Position numbers and translations under genes: made by a program. This document shows, in pieces, positions 10,345 to 22,285 of a DNA stretch of 64,000 nucleotides. Numbering within the stretch: position 1 is the stretch's first letter; each line of letters starts with the position of its first letter. The notes below the pieces were generated by a model, which worked only from the letters and a program-made list of their open reading frames with translations, did not search any database and was not told the DNA's origin. The stretch is from Anodontia alba. Taxonomy: Eukaryota > Mollusca > Bivalvia > Lucinida > Lucinidae. Location: positions 66,942,023-67,006,022 of the forward strand of contig OZ024826.1 in assembly GCA_964016985.1 (NCBI GenBank). The letters are read 5' to 3'.

Positions 10345-12408
10345 ACTTAGCACTAACACCGGTGGTAAACCTAGGAACTACAACGAAATTGTGTTAGCGT
10401 AATTTCGTTCCCACGCCACATCCGGGAAACAGCGGGGTAGTGCCAACGTCATAAAATAGACAAACAAATGTTGGTGTCATTTTTAGTTTTATTTTATTTT
10501 ACCACGACGAACGAATTATGGGGAAATCGGGCAATGTGGTTCCATGTAAACTCTATGGACCCAAATTTTATCGAAAAAGTCATTTGCTTCCTTCAAATCT
10601 TTCTACCCGCACTGAGCATCGGACCACTTGTCCCCCGAGTAATTTGTCAGTGCGAAGAATTAAGCCTGTCTCCGTTGATTTGAGATGACATTTGAAAGCA
10701 TTCGTCGATAAAAATGATAAAAAGGCCCTTCTTAAACGTTCCTACATCGAAAAAAAATCAAGTGTTCTCGTAAAAGAGTCAGGCCCCGTTTTTCAGGCGT
10801 GGTAGTTCCAAGATCACCGAGGTAGTTACCATGCTATCGGGGTAGTTCCAACGATTTAGCAGTAGTCCTACAACGTAATATTCTTTTTCAGATACACCAA
10901 TACTCTGGGACAGACATTTCTTCAATTTTAATTGATATGCGTTTAATACGGGGAAGTATTCCAAGTATGGCTTCAGTTTAAATATAGGACATAATTGCTA
11001 TCTGATACAACACGCATTTACATAATCAGTGCCAGGTAAGTTCGACAAAGTAATGTTGTACGCTGTGAATTTAGTGATCTTTAGCATTGTGGTTTTGAAA
11101 AAGGCGGACAAGTTTTGTCCTAAAATACCTTAAAAACTATAGCAGTACATTCAGGGAAAAACAATCAAAGATTACAGCCCATCAATGCCGCCAAGCGGAA
11201 AAGGAAAAAAAAAAGACAAAACAACCACCACCACAACTAATCACAAAGCAAAATACTAGCTCTTGCTGCTCAACAACACAAACCACTAGGGTTTTACTGT
11301 GCGAAAGATCTTCGGCTTTTGTTTGATCTTACATTGCTCTAAACACCAGCAGGCTGCAATGGTAAATAGAAAGCAATGTGACCAATACAAAGCACGAAAG
11401 AGTGCCAGTTTGCATGAAAAATGTAACACCAGAGCAATTATAATATTAAATGAGTATCCAGAACAATATCAAAGTAAAAATTGAAAAGAGCAAGGATCAG
11501 GAACTGATACAATCAGATTCCAAACCCTGCCAATAATATCACAAGGGAAAGAAGTCACAGCACGAAGTGACGCCAGCAAACAAATAAGATATGACAAACG
11601 GTGTCAGCAGCTCTATTTCAAACAGGTGGTGACTCAGAATTTGAGTGTAACTGAATACTAAAGACATACATAATAGTAAAATGAATAAGTAGTTGTAATT
11701 TTAGTTATTTCCCATTTTGGTTTCGGGACCAGGACTTTGGTTCTGATTGTATCAATTCATGGGAATTGCTTGCTTTAGAAAACCTCCATGCGGACCTAAC
11801 AAATACATGTTTTGAACCACAATGAAAGTGATAGTGAGGGTTGGGATCCCGTAAAGTATACTTAAACCCACCAGTGGTGTATTACTGACCGTTCCAAATC
11901 GGTGCTTTTGTTGTAATTCCTAGCTGTTCTGTGTTTGTTTCGTCGATTTTACTTATTCATTTTACTATTATGTATGTCATTAGTATTCAGATACGCTCAA
12001 ATTCTGAGTCACCACCTGTTTGAAAAAGAGCTGCTACCGTTTGTCATATCTTATTGGTTTGCTGGCGTCACTTCGTGCTGTGACTTCTTTTTCTTGTGAT
12101 ATTATTGGCAGGGTTTGGAATCTGATTGTATCATTTCCTGATCTTTGCTCTTTTCATTTTTTACTTTGATATTTTCTGGCTACTCATTTAATATTACAAT
12201 TGCTCTGGTGTTACATTTTTCATGCATACTGGCACTCTTTCGTGCTTTGAATTAGTCACATTACTTTACCTTTGCAGCCTGCTGCTGTTTAGGGCAATGT
12301 AAGATCAAACAAAAAGGGAAGATCTTTCGCACAGTAAAACCCCAGTGGTTTGTGTTGTTGAGCAGAAAGAGCTGATATTTTTTTGTGATTATTTTGGTGG
12401 TTGTTTTG

Positions 12409-12442
<34 letters not shown>

Positions 12443-13300
12443 CATCTTGGCGGCATGATTTGCAATCTTTAATTGTTTTCCCCTGAATTTACTGCTATAG
12501 TTTTTAAGTTATTTTAGGACAAATCTTGTCCGCCTTTTTCAAAACCACAATGCTAAAGGTCACTAAATTCACAGCGTACAACATTACTTTGTCAAACTTA
12601 CCTGGCATTGATTATACAAATGCGTGTTGTATCAGATAACAATTATGTCCTATATTTAAATTGAAGCCATAGTTGGAATACTTCCCCGTATTAAACGCAT
12701 ATCAATTAAAATTGAAGAAATGTCTGTCCCAGAGTATCGGTGTATCTGAAAAAGAATATTACGTGGTGGGATCTACTGCTAAATCGTTGGAACTACCCCG
12801 ATAGCATGGTAACTACCTCGGTGATCTTGGAACTATCACGCCTGAAAAACTGGGCCTGATTCTTTTACGAGTTAACACTTGATTTTTTTTTTCGATGTAG
12901 GAACGTTTAGGAAGGGTCTTTTTATCATTTTTATCGACGAATGCTTTCAAATGTCAGCTGAAATCGACGGAGACAGGCTAAATTCTTCGCACTGACAAAA
13001 TACTCGGGGGACAAGTGGTCCGATGCTCAGTGCGGGTAGAAAGATTTGAAGAAAGCAAATGACTTTTCCGATAAAATTTGGGTCCATAGAGGAAGCTGAG
13101 ACATATTTACATGGAACCACATTGCCCGATTTCCCCATAATTCGTTCGTCGTGATAAAATAAAATAAAAATGACACCAACATTTGTTTGTCTATTTTATG
13201 ACGTTGGCACTACCCCGCTGTTTCCTGGATGTGGCGTGGGAACGAAATTACGCTAACACAATTTCGTGGTAGTTCCTAGGTTGACCACCCGTGACTAAGT
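10345..13300. mobile_element. 3 kb foldback: inverted repeat with 1.3 kb arms
   Basis: The left arm (10345-11690) and right arm (11951-13300) are near-identical reverse complements around a 260-bp spacer (11691-11950). Outer edges are ACTTAG...CCTAGGAACTAC on the left and its complement on the right. Each arm holds three GGTAGTT(C/A)C motifs (10800-10860; inverted at 12790-12850) and a homopolymer that has expanded only on the right (T-run 12412-12442, versus about ten A near 11203). No transposase, TIR superfamily signature or clear target duplication is visible. It could be a Foldback-type element or two copies of one 1.3 kb element joined head to head. Confidence 0.85.
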
Positions 13301-15080
13301 ATAGTTGGATTTTACAATGTACAGTGGGGTTGCGATTTGTTAAAAAAAACAACAAAAACATGAAAACAATTAAAAGCTTATTGGAGAAATACCCACATGG
13401 ATATACTGACTGACTGACTGATCTTTTTATCAGTGAGTGATATTGATATCTATCACAATTCAAGCGTATATCCAAGGCGTGGGAGATGAATATCGTTTAC
13501 CTATCTTTTATCAGTGAGCGACATTATTATCTATGACAATTCAAGCGTATACCCACGCTGTGGGATCACACATGGATGGACATTGTTGAAAAATAATTAT
13601 TTGACGTTTGTTACTGAAGTTATTTGTAGGATTTATGAACTTGGCTGCAGTTTTGAGAGATTTTTTTTATTTCTGCTCAAACTATAAATTGTGAGTACCC
13701 ACAATCTTATTGCAATGTGACTCCAGGAATAAGTTATTCAAGGGAGGCAACTTTTCTCACTTTCGTTTAAACATGAGTTCCTTGAGAAAGGCGTCTACTC
13801 TTAAAAGAGAGGAGCTTTCGTTAAAAGTAGCTCCCTTTGTCAAGTGACGCAAACCATTTTAACAGAATAACCCCCTTGAAAACGGTGAATAAACAAGTTC
13901 GTAAAATGCTTACGGAAATGGTGGTGTCCTTTAAATAAAAACAAATTTGTAGTATATTGTATTTATTTTGTGAAAATGCCCATAAACGTTGACAAGCACT
14001 TGACAATTTTTAATATGAATGACCATACACAGGCGGTTGCTCATTATAAAAAAGCAAACTTACAGAAAAGAATTATGTGTCTTTTATTTTTTTCTAAATG
14101 GCGCTGAGCGCCGGATCTTCCCACTCAAACCAGACTGTTAAGCATGAGTTTTATCCTTTAAGTCCTTACATTTGTCCAGTTCATCAAAGAATTATTTTAA
14201 ATTCTTGTTCTGATATTTGCCCATTGTTTAAGAGTTTCGAAATTAAATCTTTAATGAAATTTTACTTGTTTTCCCCCAGAGTTTTTATCTCATAATACTT
14301 CTGCGCTTTTGACATTAATTTACTTCTTACAAGCTTGACAGAAACGCCCTGGGCGCCGCAAACAATTGATACAATGTCTAATGGCAACACCACTGGCACA
14401 GTTAATTAAACACCAGCCATAATAACATTTGCAGAAATGAATGCTGTGTAAAAACCATCCGTAATAGTAATTCCTCGTTTGTACTTCTTATATAATGCCT
14501 TTCTTGCTTCTTTCTGTGTGTGTGTGTTTTTTTTTTTTTTTTTTTTTTGTTTGTTTTTTTTTTTTGTTGTTGTTGTTGTTTTTTTTTGTTTTTTGTTTTT
14601 TTTTTTTTTGTTTTATTATTGTTATTATTATTGTTATTATTATAATTATTATTTCAAAAATCTTTTATAATCGATAATTCTGCCCGTCTTTAATAGGCCA
14701 CTCGGGATATATTGGAGCCGTTGGCTGTTTCATTTTTTTATATTATTTTCAAAATTAAAAAAAAACAAAAAAAAACAAAAAAAAAAAACATTAAAAACCA
14801 CATTATATCATACTTTAACAAACGTTCAAAAGCCTGGACAGTTACAAAATTACATCGATAACAGAGACAGCACCAAAATAATAGGAATAAAATCTATTAC
14901 ATACTGGGTTGGCTGGTATAATGTCATAAGAAAACAATATATAGTAACCAAAAGCAAAGGATTGACCTCGAACCTGGCTTATATAATTTTAATGACCTAA
15001 GACAGACTTTTTCAGATGAATCTGTTCTATTGTCTGTGAATTTTAGAAACGGATTTGCTACATAAGAAATACCACCGAAC
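13301..15080. other. Intergenic, low-complexity rich
   Basis: Contains a short GACTGACTGACTGA run near 13405, two related ATCTTTTATCAGTGAG segments (13422 and 13504), a T/TTG-rich tract (14528-14645) and an A-rich stretch (14757-14790). ORFs here are low-complexity artefacts. Confidence 0.5.
13660..13715. repeat. Palindrome family, copy 1 (core lost)
   Basis: The left outer arm TTTCTGCTCAAA is followed by AATTGTG and directly by GAGTACCCACAATC. This is the flank pattern of the other copies with the GC-rich hairpin tip deleted. Confidence 0.5.
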
Positions 15081-15440
15081 ATGGAAATCGAATTGTCCAG
15101 TGGAATTTTGTCTTTACTTGGTTTAAAACATGAACGGCTCACAGCTGGCCGATATACAGGACACAAACTGATTGATATCGCCAAAACTAAAGGGCTTCGT
15201 ATCTTTCTTCTTGATCAAATAAATACAACAAATAATTTTCTAGATGGTGAACAAAGTACATAGATAGGAATCGTACCAGTTTCCAAGAAACCCTTTGGGA
15301 AAGTTGTTTCTTGTCGATTTGAACTTCCAATCTTCAAGAAGCTTATAAATGGATGTATGACTGAACTATCCTTGCGCATCACAGATCAAAATAACACTGT
15401 TTTGGACAATCACGACTTAATAGAAGTGTTGATACAATGA
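15081..15440 (+). pseudogene. Small structural-type gene remnant, possibly Polinton/Maverick-like
   Basis: From the ATG at 15081 the frame runs 119 codons with one internal TAG at 15261-15263. It opens MEIELSSGILSLLGL, has GHKLIDIAKTKGLRIFL near residues 30-48, FKKLINGC in the second half, and ends with LRITDQNNTVLDNHDL. The pattern is reminiscent of small proteins I associate with invertebrate Polinton/Maverick-type elements, but that is memory, not a search. Its stop overlaps the next start as ATGA (15437-15440), a compact arrangement typical of viral or Polinton genomes and unlike host genes. A dead fragment of a multi-gene mobile element is the favoured reading. Confidence 0.4.
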
Positions 15441-15541
15441 GTATATTTCGAGCAGATTACGAGGCTGCAGACTCGCTTGAAATAATGGAAGATCTTGATA
15501 TGAATGAAAATAGAATGAGAAATCCGCGGGATGCAAATTGA
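15437..15541 (+). pseudogene. Small ORF overlapping the preceding stop
   Basis: A 34-codon frame begins in the ATGA overlap: MSIFRADYEAADSLEIMEDL, then DMNENRMRNP. It is acidic at first and basic at the end. It stops three bases before the palindrome repeat block at 15545, so the original gene was probably cut by that insertion. The tight overlap argues that it was translated together with its neighbour. Confidence 0.35.
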
Positions 15542-15544
15542 TCA

Positions 15545-15828
15545 TTAAGAAAACACGCCTATTCAAATATACTGAAAATTTTACTACCAAAAAATGAAAA
15601 TTTTCGGCTAAAAATTTCTGATATTTTTCATATTTCTGCTCAAAACATAGATTTTGGGTACTCGTTAGAACCGCCTCGTCGAGGCGGTTCTAACGAATAC
15701 CACAATCTTTGTTTTAAGCAGAAATAAGAAAAATAAGGTATACCCCTGTAAACCCCAGTTTTACTATATAAAAGTGGGGTTTAAGGGGGTCAAAATTATA
15801 TAGGTATGTTTCCGTGATGTGCCGTCAG
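15545..15828. repeat. Palindrome-bearing repeat, copy 2 (most complete)
   Basis: A ~285-bp block shared with 28955-29240 (AAAACACGCC, TATTCAAATA, TTTCTGATATTTTT at the left; TTTTACT, TATAAAA, GTGGGGTTTAA, ATTATATAGGTATGTTT at the right). In its centre, 15662-15696 is a perfect palindrome with 17-bp arms (TCGTTAGAACCGCCTCG) around one base. Imperfect pairing extends to about 15632-15726. It carries no ORF and seems to have inserted between coding remnants. Confidence 0.75.
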
Positions 15829-15861
15829 TAAAAGGTATATGAACAAACGGGTCGAATATAA

Positions 15862-16101
15862 AACAAAGTTCAAGCACAAATAACTAACATACAGCAACAA
15901 CTTGATGACATCAAGCCCTTTACATCGAATCTGGACATGGGTAACAATATGAGCTTAACTTTACCGAATTTAGTGCCACAGTGGCCTTTCTGCTATTTAA
16001 ACTTCATCAGTGTGGCTAAACCCCGAAAGTTTGGAAATGAAACGTATGATGCGCATGTCTTGGCAAGCAGCATACAGAAAGCAAGCAAAATAAGCAAATA
16101 A
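15862..16101 (+). pseudogene. Unrecognised coding remnant of a compact element
   Basis: An open frame of 79 codons, NKVQAQITNIQQQLDDIKPF followed by NLVPQWPFCYLNF and AKPRKFGNETYDAHVLAS. The Q/L-rich start suggests a short coiled coil. It has no ATG before residue 26 (15938). It follows the palindrome repeat and may be the far half of the gene that starts at 15437. Function unknown. Confidence 0.3.
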
Positions 16102-16104
16102 TAA

Positions 16105-16311
16105 ATGTTGGCCACCCAAGAAACGCAGAGTATAAAACTGACTATGAAAATGACGTGGTTACAATATCTGTATGACTATGCTAAAATTGCTGACAGAAAA
16201 TACATGAAAACAAACGGGCTTAGCTAATCCTGTTCAAATGGATGATGCAGTCACGTTACAGTACAGCGAGGACTTACAACTGAAATTAGAAAAGGAAGGT
16301 GGAAAAAACTA
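16105..16311 (+). pseudogene. Unrecognised coding remnant with one frameshift
   Basis: The ATG at 16105 opens a 40-codon frame containing YLYDYAKIADRKYMKTNGL. A one-base shift near 16220 restores a second stretch, ANPVQMDDAVTLQYSEDLQL, ending at a TAA (16309-16311). Another small ATG frame (MIPKKFAYSDHAHYAH) starts three bases later. Close packing again fits a multi-gene mobile element. I do not recognise the family. Confidence 0.3.
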
Positions 16312-16429
16312 AAATGATTCCAAAGAAGTTTGCATATAGTGATCATGCACATTATGCTCACAAGATTGCGTTTAAAGTAAAAAAAAAAACAGTTGATAGT
16401 ATTAATCAAAATATAGTCGTTACATCGGA

Positions 16430-17781
16430 TTGCAAAAACTTGCAGGTTTTATTTCCTTTTTAGATAGTAAAAAACGTAATAAACGATCCCATGGTAAGCG
16501 CAAAAATGGCAATTTTAAACGAAAACATAAAACTGTTTTATCTCTTTTTGATTTAAATATTCTCTTAAATTCTGGACGTCATCAAATGCTTTCTGAACAA
16601 GCTTCACTGTCTGTTTCTTCATTACGTAAGTTAGATGATGAGGCGAATAAATTTTATGATAGAAAGCATAATTTGTATGAAGCAGCTCTCCTTACTAGAT
16701 GTTATACTCAACATGCTCTTCGTCCTTACATTGATTCTGAAATTAACCACATTAGATACTTTATCAAAATTCCATTCATTAATAATTGTATTGAATTCAT
16801 AGATTTACCTAGCATATTTCGAGATAATAATATTATATCAGCTATACCTTCATATTTCGAAAACACGGAATCTCCTATTATTTGTTATAAATATAACAAA
16901 CCTATCCGTAAAACTATACTTAATTTCAATAAATTAGTTTCTGATCTTGATATTGAAACTAGTTCCCCTGATTCTTGAGATTGTAAAAATTCTGAATTTG
17001 TTATCAACCAGCGGGTCATATTGTCACTGGCAACTTGAAGATAATAACTGATTCACGAATACGTTCAGTTATTTCAAAAGGACCTAAATATAGATTTCCA
17101 GCCCACATTGATTTCAATAAATGTCGGGAAACAATTGCCAGTGCTTTAAATGATTATTGTACGCGTTGGTGTAAACGAGAGCATGTTGAGTCTAATGCTT
17201 TAAATAATTGGAAATTAAAGATTTTTAAGATCATTGATGAACGTGTGTTATTTTACTCCAATAACCTTGATCTTTTCCCTCCTAAGCCTAAATTATCTTT
17301 TCGATATTTGAAAGAATTTCATAGGAAGTATGTTTTGTCTCCAGCTGATAAAGCTGCTAATAATGTTGTTGTTGTGTGACGACTTTATTATATCAATACT
17401 CTAAAACAAGAACTTGGTAGTACCAAAACATATGAACGGATTTCTACTGACGAGAGATCTATTGTCAATACCCATTCTATCGATATTACTGCTAAGTTTG
17501 CAGTGAGTATTAAAGAAAAACAAGACAGACTTCCTACGTTATATTGGTTACCGAAACTTCATAAACGACCTTATAAAGCACGTTTCATTGCTAATTCTAG
17601 TTCTTGTACGGCTACTGTTTTGTCCAAACTGCTAACTTCATGCCTTACTGCTGTTAAAAAACCTTGGATTAGATACTATGATACTGTTTACGAAAGGGAC
17701 GGAATTAACTATTTTTGGTCAATTAAAAATTCTAATGATGTTCTCAATAAATTTAAATCTAAAATCTTTCAGAAAATATGA
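16430..17781 (+). pseudogene. Penelope-like element reverse transcriptase, broken
   Basis: A protein readable in pieces: 16430-16978 (basic N-terminus, then LTRCYTQHALRP), then from about 17014 a second frame beginning PAGHIVTGNL. That continues through KGPKYRFPAHI and LSPADKAANNVVVV to LPTLYWLPKLHKRPYKARFI and FWSIKNSNDVLNKF. PAGH-type openings and the (Y)WLPKLHK...RFI block are hallmarks of Penelope-like RTs. Defects: TGA at 16976-16978, a frameshift near 17010, and TGA at 17377-17379. The sequence ends at 17781 before the catalytic YxDD motif and any GIY-YIG endonuclease, so this is a truncated, dead copy. It directly follows the 15081-16311 remnants; whether they belong together is unclear. 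Confidence 0.8.
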
Positions 17782-17869
17782 GAATAAAATGTGGTGATGA
17801 AATAGGATGTAGCAGGGTTTCTCGTCATCATTTTATCACCCCATTAAATACCGCGGGACCATTCAATTT

Positions 17870-18715
17870 AGATCTGACAAACGACGCATTATTAGTAGTC
17901 ACGTAAAGTCAAGTCCGAGAAACAAGCAAAACCACACAATATACATTGTATACGAGTGCATATTTACGAAAATATTTTAACATTTTGATCTGATTAGCGG
18001 TACATAAATATTTCGCGTTGTAACCGCAGTAATGTTCATGTAACATCACCGAAACGTCAAACAGATACCTCATGCCTCAAAACATATTACTGTTACATTG
18101 TAACATTTTGATCTGACAAAAAACACATTATTAGTAGTCACGTAACATGTTACATCTGATCTAACTAGCGACACATAAATATTTCGTATGTGATCGCAGT
18201 AACTCCCGCGTAACATCACCGTAACATCCAAGTAACAAGCAGAAACACACAAAATACTATGTATATTGTGCATATTCACAAAATGTAACTATTACATTGA
18301 CATTTTGTTTTGACTAGCGTCATTTAAATATTTCGCATGTAACAGCTCTAACTCCCATTAACATCGCCAAGTTACAAGCAGAAACACGCAAAACACAGTG
18401 TAAACGAGTGCATGTTCACGAAATGGAAATGTTACTGTAACATTGTAACATTTTGATTTGACTAGCGGCAAATAAATATTTTGCATGTAACAGCTGTAAC
18501 TCTCATGTGAAATCATCGAAACTTCAATGTATTATATCAGATACGATCTCATAAGTACATAAGTAACGTCCTTCTAACTTCTTCTTAACTTCAAAGTAAC
18601 GAGGAAAAATACGCAAAATAAAATTTATATGAATGCTTATTCAAGAAAAGTTACTGTAACATTGTAACATTTTGAACTGACTAGCCTAGATATTTCGCAC
18701 GTAACCGCAGTAACT
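17870..18715. repeat. GTAAC-rich tandem array, ~150-170-bp unit (first block)
   Basis: Units contain CTAGCG(G)CACATAAATATTTCG, then GTAACCGCAGTAACTCCCATG, then AGCAGAAACACGCAAAA. Starts near 18003, 18172, 18325 and 18472, with a diverged one near 18690. The array resumes at 19320 after an insertion. Confidence 0.75.
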
Positions 18716-19265
18716 CCAATTTATTTTATTGCACGCAGTGAAACAGTATATTTGAAATGAATAAAAATATTTTCTTAAGTAAAAGAATATATTTTCACCA
18801 GTGAAAAATAATAAGTTGATGTTATTTTCACTCTCGTAGTCGTTTCGAATTACTTCGGTTCTCTTCATTGTTTCCTTAACAGATGCCGATCCCATCGGTT
18901 TTTTAACTCCTCTAAATTCTCTGTTTCTAAGCAAAACTATAGAGTGTTGGTATGCATTGTCTTAGTCAGAATGTAAGGAACATTTTGATGACAAACTATT
19001 TTAATTTGCCGAAACTTTTTGTTTTTGTCTCTCCAGCTCTTCACATGTTTGGCACTGAACGTCGACGCCATGACGTTCAATTTGGTTTGGCGTGTAAACA
19101 ATAAAATAAAAAGAAAATGTTCTCTTTTCCAGTGAATACTATAAAAAAATCCATCTCATATAATGAAATATTCAAAATTTTAACTCGTGTTTTGCACTCG
19201 TGAAAATACTGATGTTTTCATTCCACTCAATGAAAATATTTATCGTATTCACAGCAAAAGAGTAA
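18716..19265. mobile_element. MITE-like insertion splitting the GTAAC array
   Basis: A block without GTAAC units. Near its ends are inverted GAATAAAAATATTTTC (18758-18775) and GAAAATATTTATCGTATTC (19231-19250). The array continues on both sides. No coding capacity. Confidence 0.45.
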
Positions 19266-19319
19266 ATATCCTCTAAGCAATTATCGAAACTTCAACGTAA
19301 CATATCAGAAACATCAAAA

Positions 19320-19700
19320 TATAGTCAACATAAGCTCATATTCACGAAATGTTACTGTAACATTTTGATCTGACTAGTGGCACATAAATATTTCGTATGT
19401 AACCGCAGTAACCCCCATGTAACACCAGCTAACATTACGTCCAAGTAGCAAGCAGAAACACGCAAAATACAGTGTATATGAGTGCATATTCATGAAATGT
19501 TACTGTAACATTGTAACAATTTGATTTGACCAGCAGCACATAAATATTCGCATGTAACAGCTGTAACCCCCATGTAACATCATCGAAACTTAATGTAACA
19601 TACCAGAAACTTCAAAATATAATGTACACGAGGTCATGTTCACGAAATGTTCTGTAACATTGTAGCATTTTGATAATAGCGGCACATAAATATTTCCCAC
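19320..19700. repeat. GTAAC-rich tandem array (second block)
   Basis: The same unit as 17870-18715, with starts near 19380, 19540 and 19680. Confidence 0.7.
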
Positions 19701-19724
19701 CTCCCGCCTAGTACTGCATTTAGC

Positions 19725-19815
19725 GAAACTCGATTTACCAAGATGCCAGAATGGGCCCAATGATCCCAAGGGAAATAAAAATAATTGCCGCCACACGGAG
19801 CTAAACACCAAATAC
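19725..19815 (-). repeat. Dispersed repeat R, partial, minus copy
   Basis: Contains CTCGATTT, CAAGATGCCAG and CCAATGATCCCAAGGGAAATA. This matches the outer end of the minus copy at 21335-21510. Confidence 0.5.
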
Positions 19816-19884
19816 AGTGAAGTCAAATAAAACCATAGCGCAAATTATATTTTTATTTATTTGGTATCAGTGAACCCAAATTTG

Positions 19885-20030
19885 AATAACGCTGGTGCTA
19901 AGGGCGTATGCAGCCTCACAAACTACATTGTTGCACAGTAACAGACCGAGTCTCCAATTTTCGTTCCTTTGAGTGTTCTTTGTTTCTTTTGCAACCTTTT
20001 ATAATTTTATCTTTTTGTCTGCGACAGTCT
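19885..20030 (+). repeat. Dispersed repeat R, plus copy
   Basis: Shares GGGCGTATGCAGCCTC, CAAACTAC, TTGCA, GAGTCTCCA and TGTTCTTTGTTTC in order with copies at 21335, 55300, 59345 and 60425. Confidence 0.65.
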
Positions 20031-20221
20031 TGTTACGTTATCTGGCAGTTGAGGTGTACTCGGTATCGGATGCCTGTTTTTGCACCGTTTGCATTGGCCT
20101 TCCCGGCTGCTATGTTTTGCGAGTTATGATGTTTGGTTGTCTCTTGCTGTTAGCTAACGTCTGTTTTTCATTAAGTTTCAAACATTCCAGGTTAAGTGCT
20201 GCAGAGAAAGTTAAAAAAAAA

Positions 20222-21334
<1,113 letters not shown>

Positions 21335-21510
21335 AGGATTGCCTTTGGAAACAAAGAACACACAAAATCACGAAAATCGGAGACTCGTTTTGATATGCAA
21401 CACTGTAGTTTGCGAGGCTGCATACGCCCCCCCTAGCGCCAGCTTAAGCAATATTCGATTTTCAAAATAACCAGGATGGACTCAATGATCCCAAAGGAAA
21501 TAAAATATAA
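21335..21510 (-). repeat. Dispersed repeat R, minus copy
   Basis: The most complete minus copy: GATTGCCTTTGG, AAAGAACACACAAAATCACG, GGAGACTCG, TTTGCGAGGCTGCATACGCC, ATTCGATTTTCAAAATAACC, CAATGATCCCAAAGG. Confidence 0.7.
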
Positions 21511-22285
21511 CTTGCACTATGATGATGTACGCACCTCAATGCTTTGCATTGTTAACGTACACGTGTCGCCATTACGGCATCAGGTGACGTGACATTACGT
21601 CCAAAAAGTTGCTAAGTGATAACGCCGTCATTTTTTATTGTCACGTTGACAGTTGAAATGCATGGGTTAATGTGACAATTAAAGAAAAAAGATATGTGGA
21701 CTTCCAGGATTTTTCTTAAATTTATAAACCATAAAACTCTGGTTCCGATATTCCTGGCTCCAGATGTGTTTTCAAGCTAACTTTGTATTTAGGAGTGCCG
21801 GTGTAGCGTGAGATTTATCAGACCATGAGATCTGTCAGTCCAGAAGGAATCTGACTATCGGGAGCTCTATGTGCATCAAAAATAGATTCCTATGTCACAT
21901 GATTATTGGAACTTTCCGGTGTTTCCTGAGAAATTTCTCATTGCCCTTTGTTTTTATTTTAGACTACCTCGAAATACAAACAAATACCGGTACAACCTCT
22001 GAAGGTATAACTTCAGATTCGTTTGAATCTCAGCTGACTCACACATCGACGATTTTTTGAGTATGTATTTATATCTTAAACGGTTCTGGATAGTACTGAA
22101 TAAAATTCTTTAACATGTTTGTTTAATTTATTATATATTGAAAAGTTTAAGATAGAGATTTTGTAGCTTCGATAATTTGTCCAAGGAAATTTCAGAGCGT
22201 CAGGAAGAACCAGCTGCCATTTAGGCAAAATGTCCGGAACGGATTTCGGTCTTGCTGAATCATTGTACTAAGAGTACACAACAAT
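21511..22285. other. No supported feature
   Basis: No repeat or coding signal recognised. Confidence 0.5.

Noticed and set aside
14479..14677. Phe/Val-rich membrane-like ORFs
   Set aside because: Translation of a T-rich (TTG)n tract.
16976..17379. In-frame TGA codons at probable Cys positions in the Penelope, RTE (near 56039) and LINE (near 51290) proteins, suggesting UGA recoding or selenocysteine
   Set aside because: The same elements also have TAG and TAA stops, frameshifts and deletions; ordinary decay explains them. No SECIS-like structure was identified.
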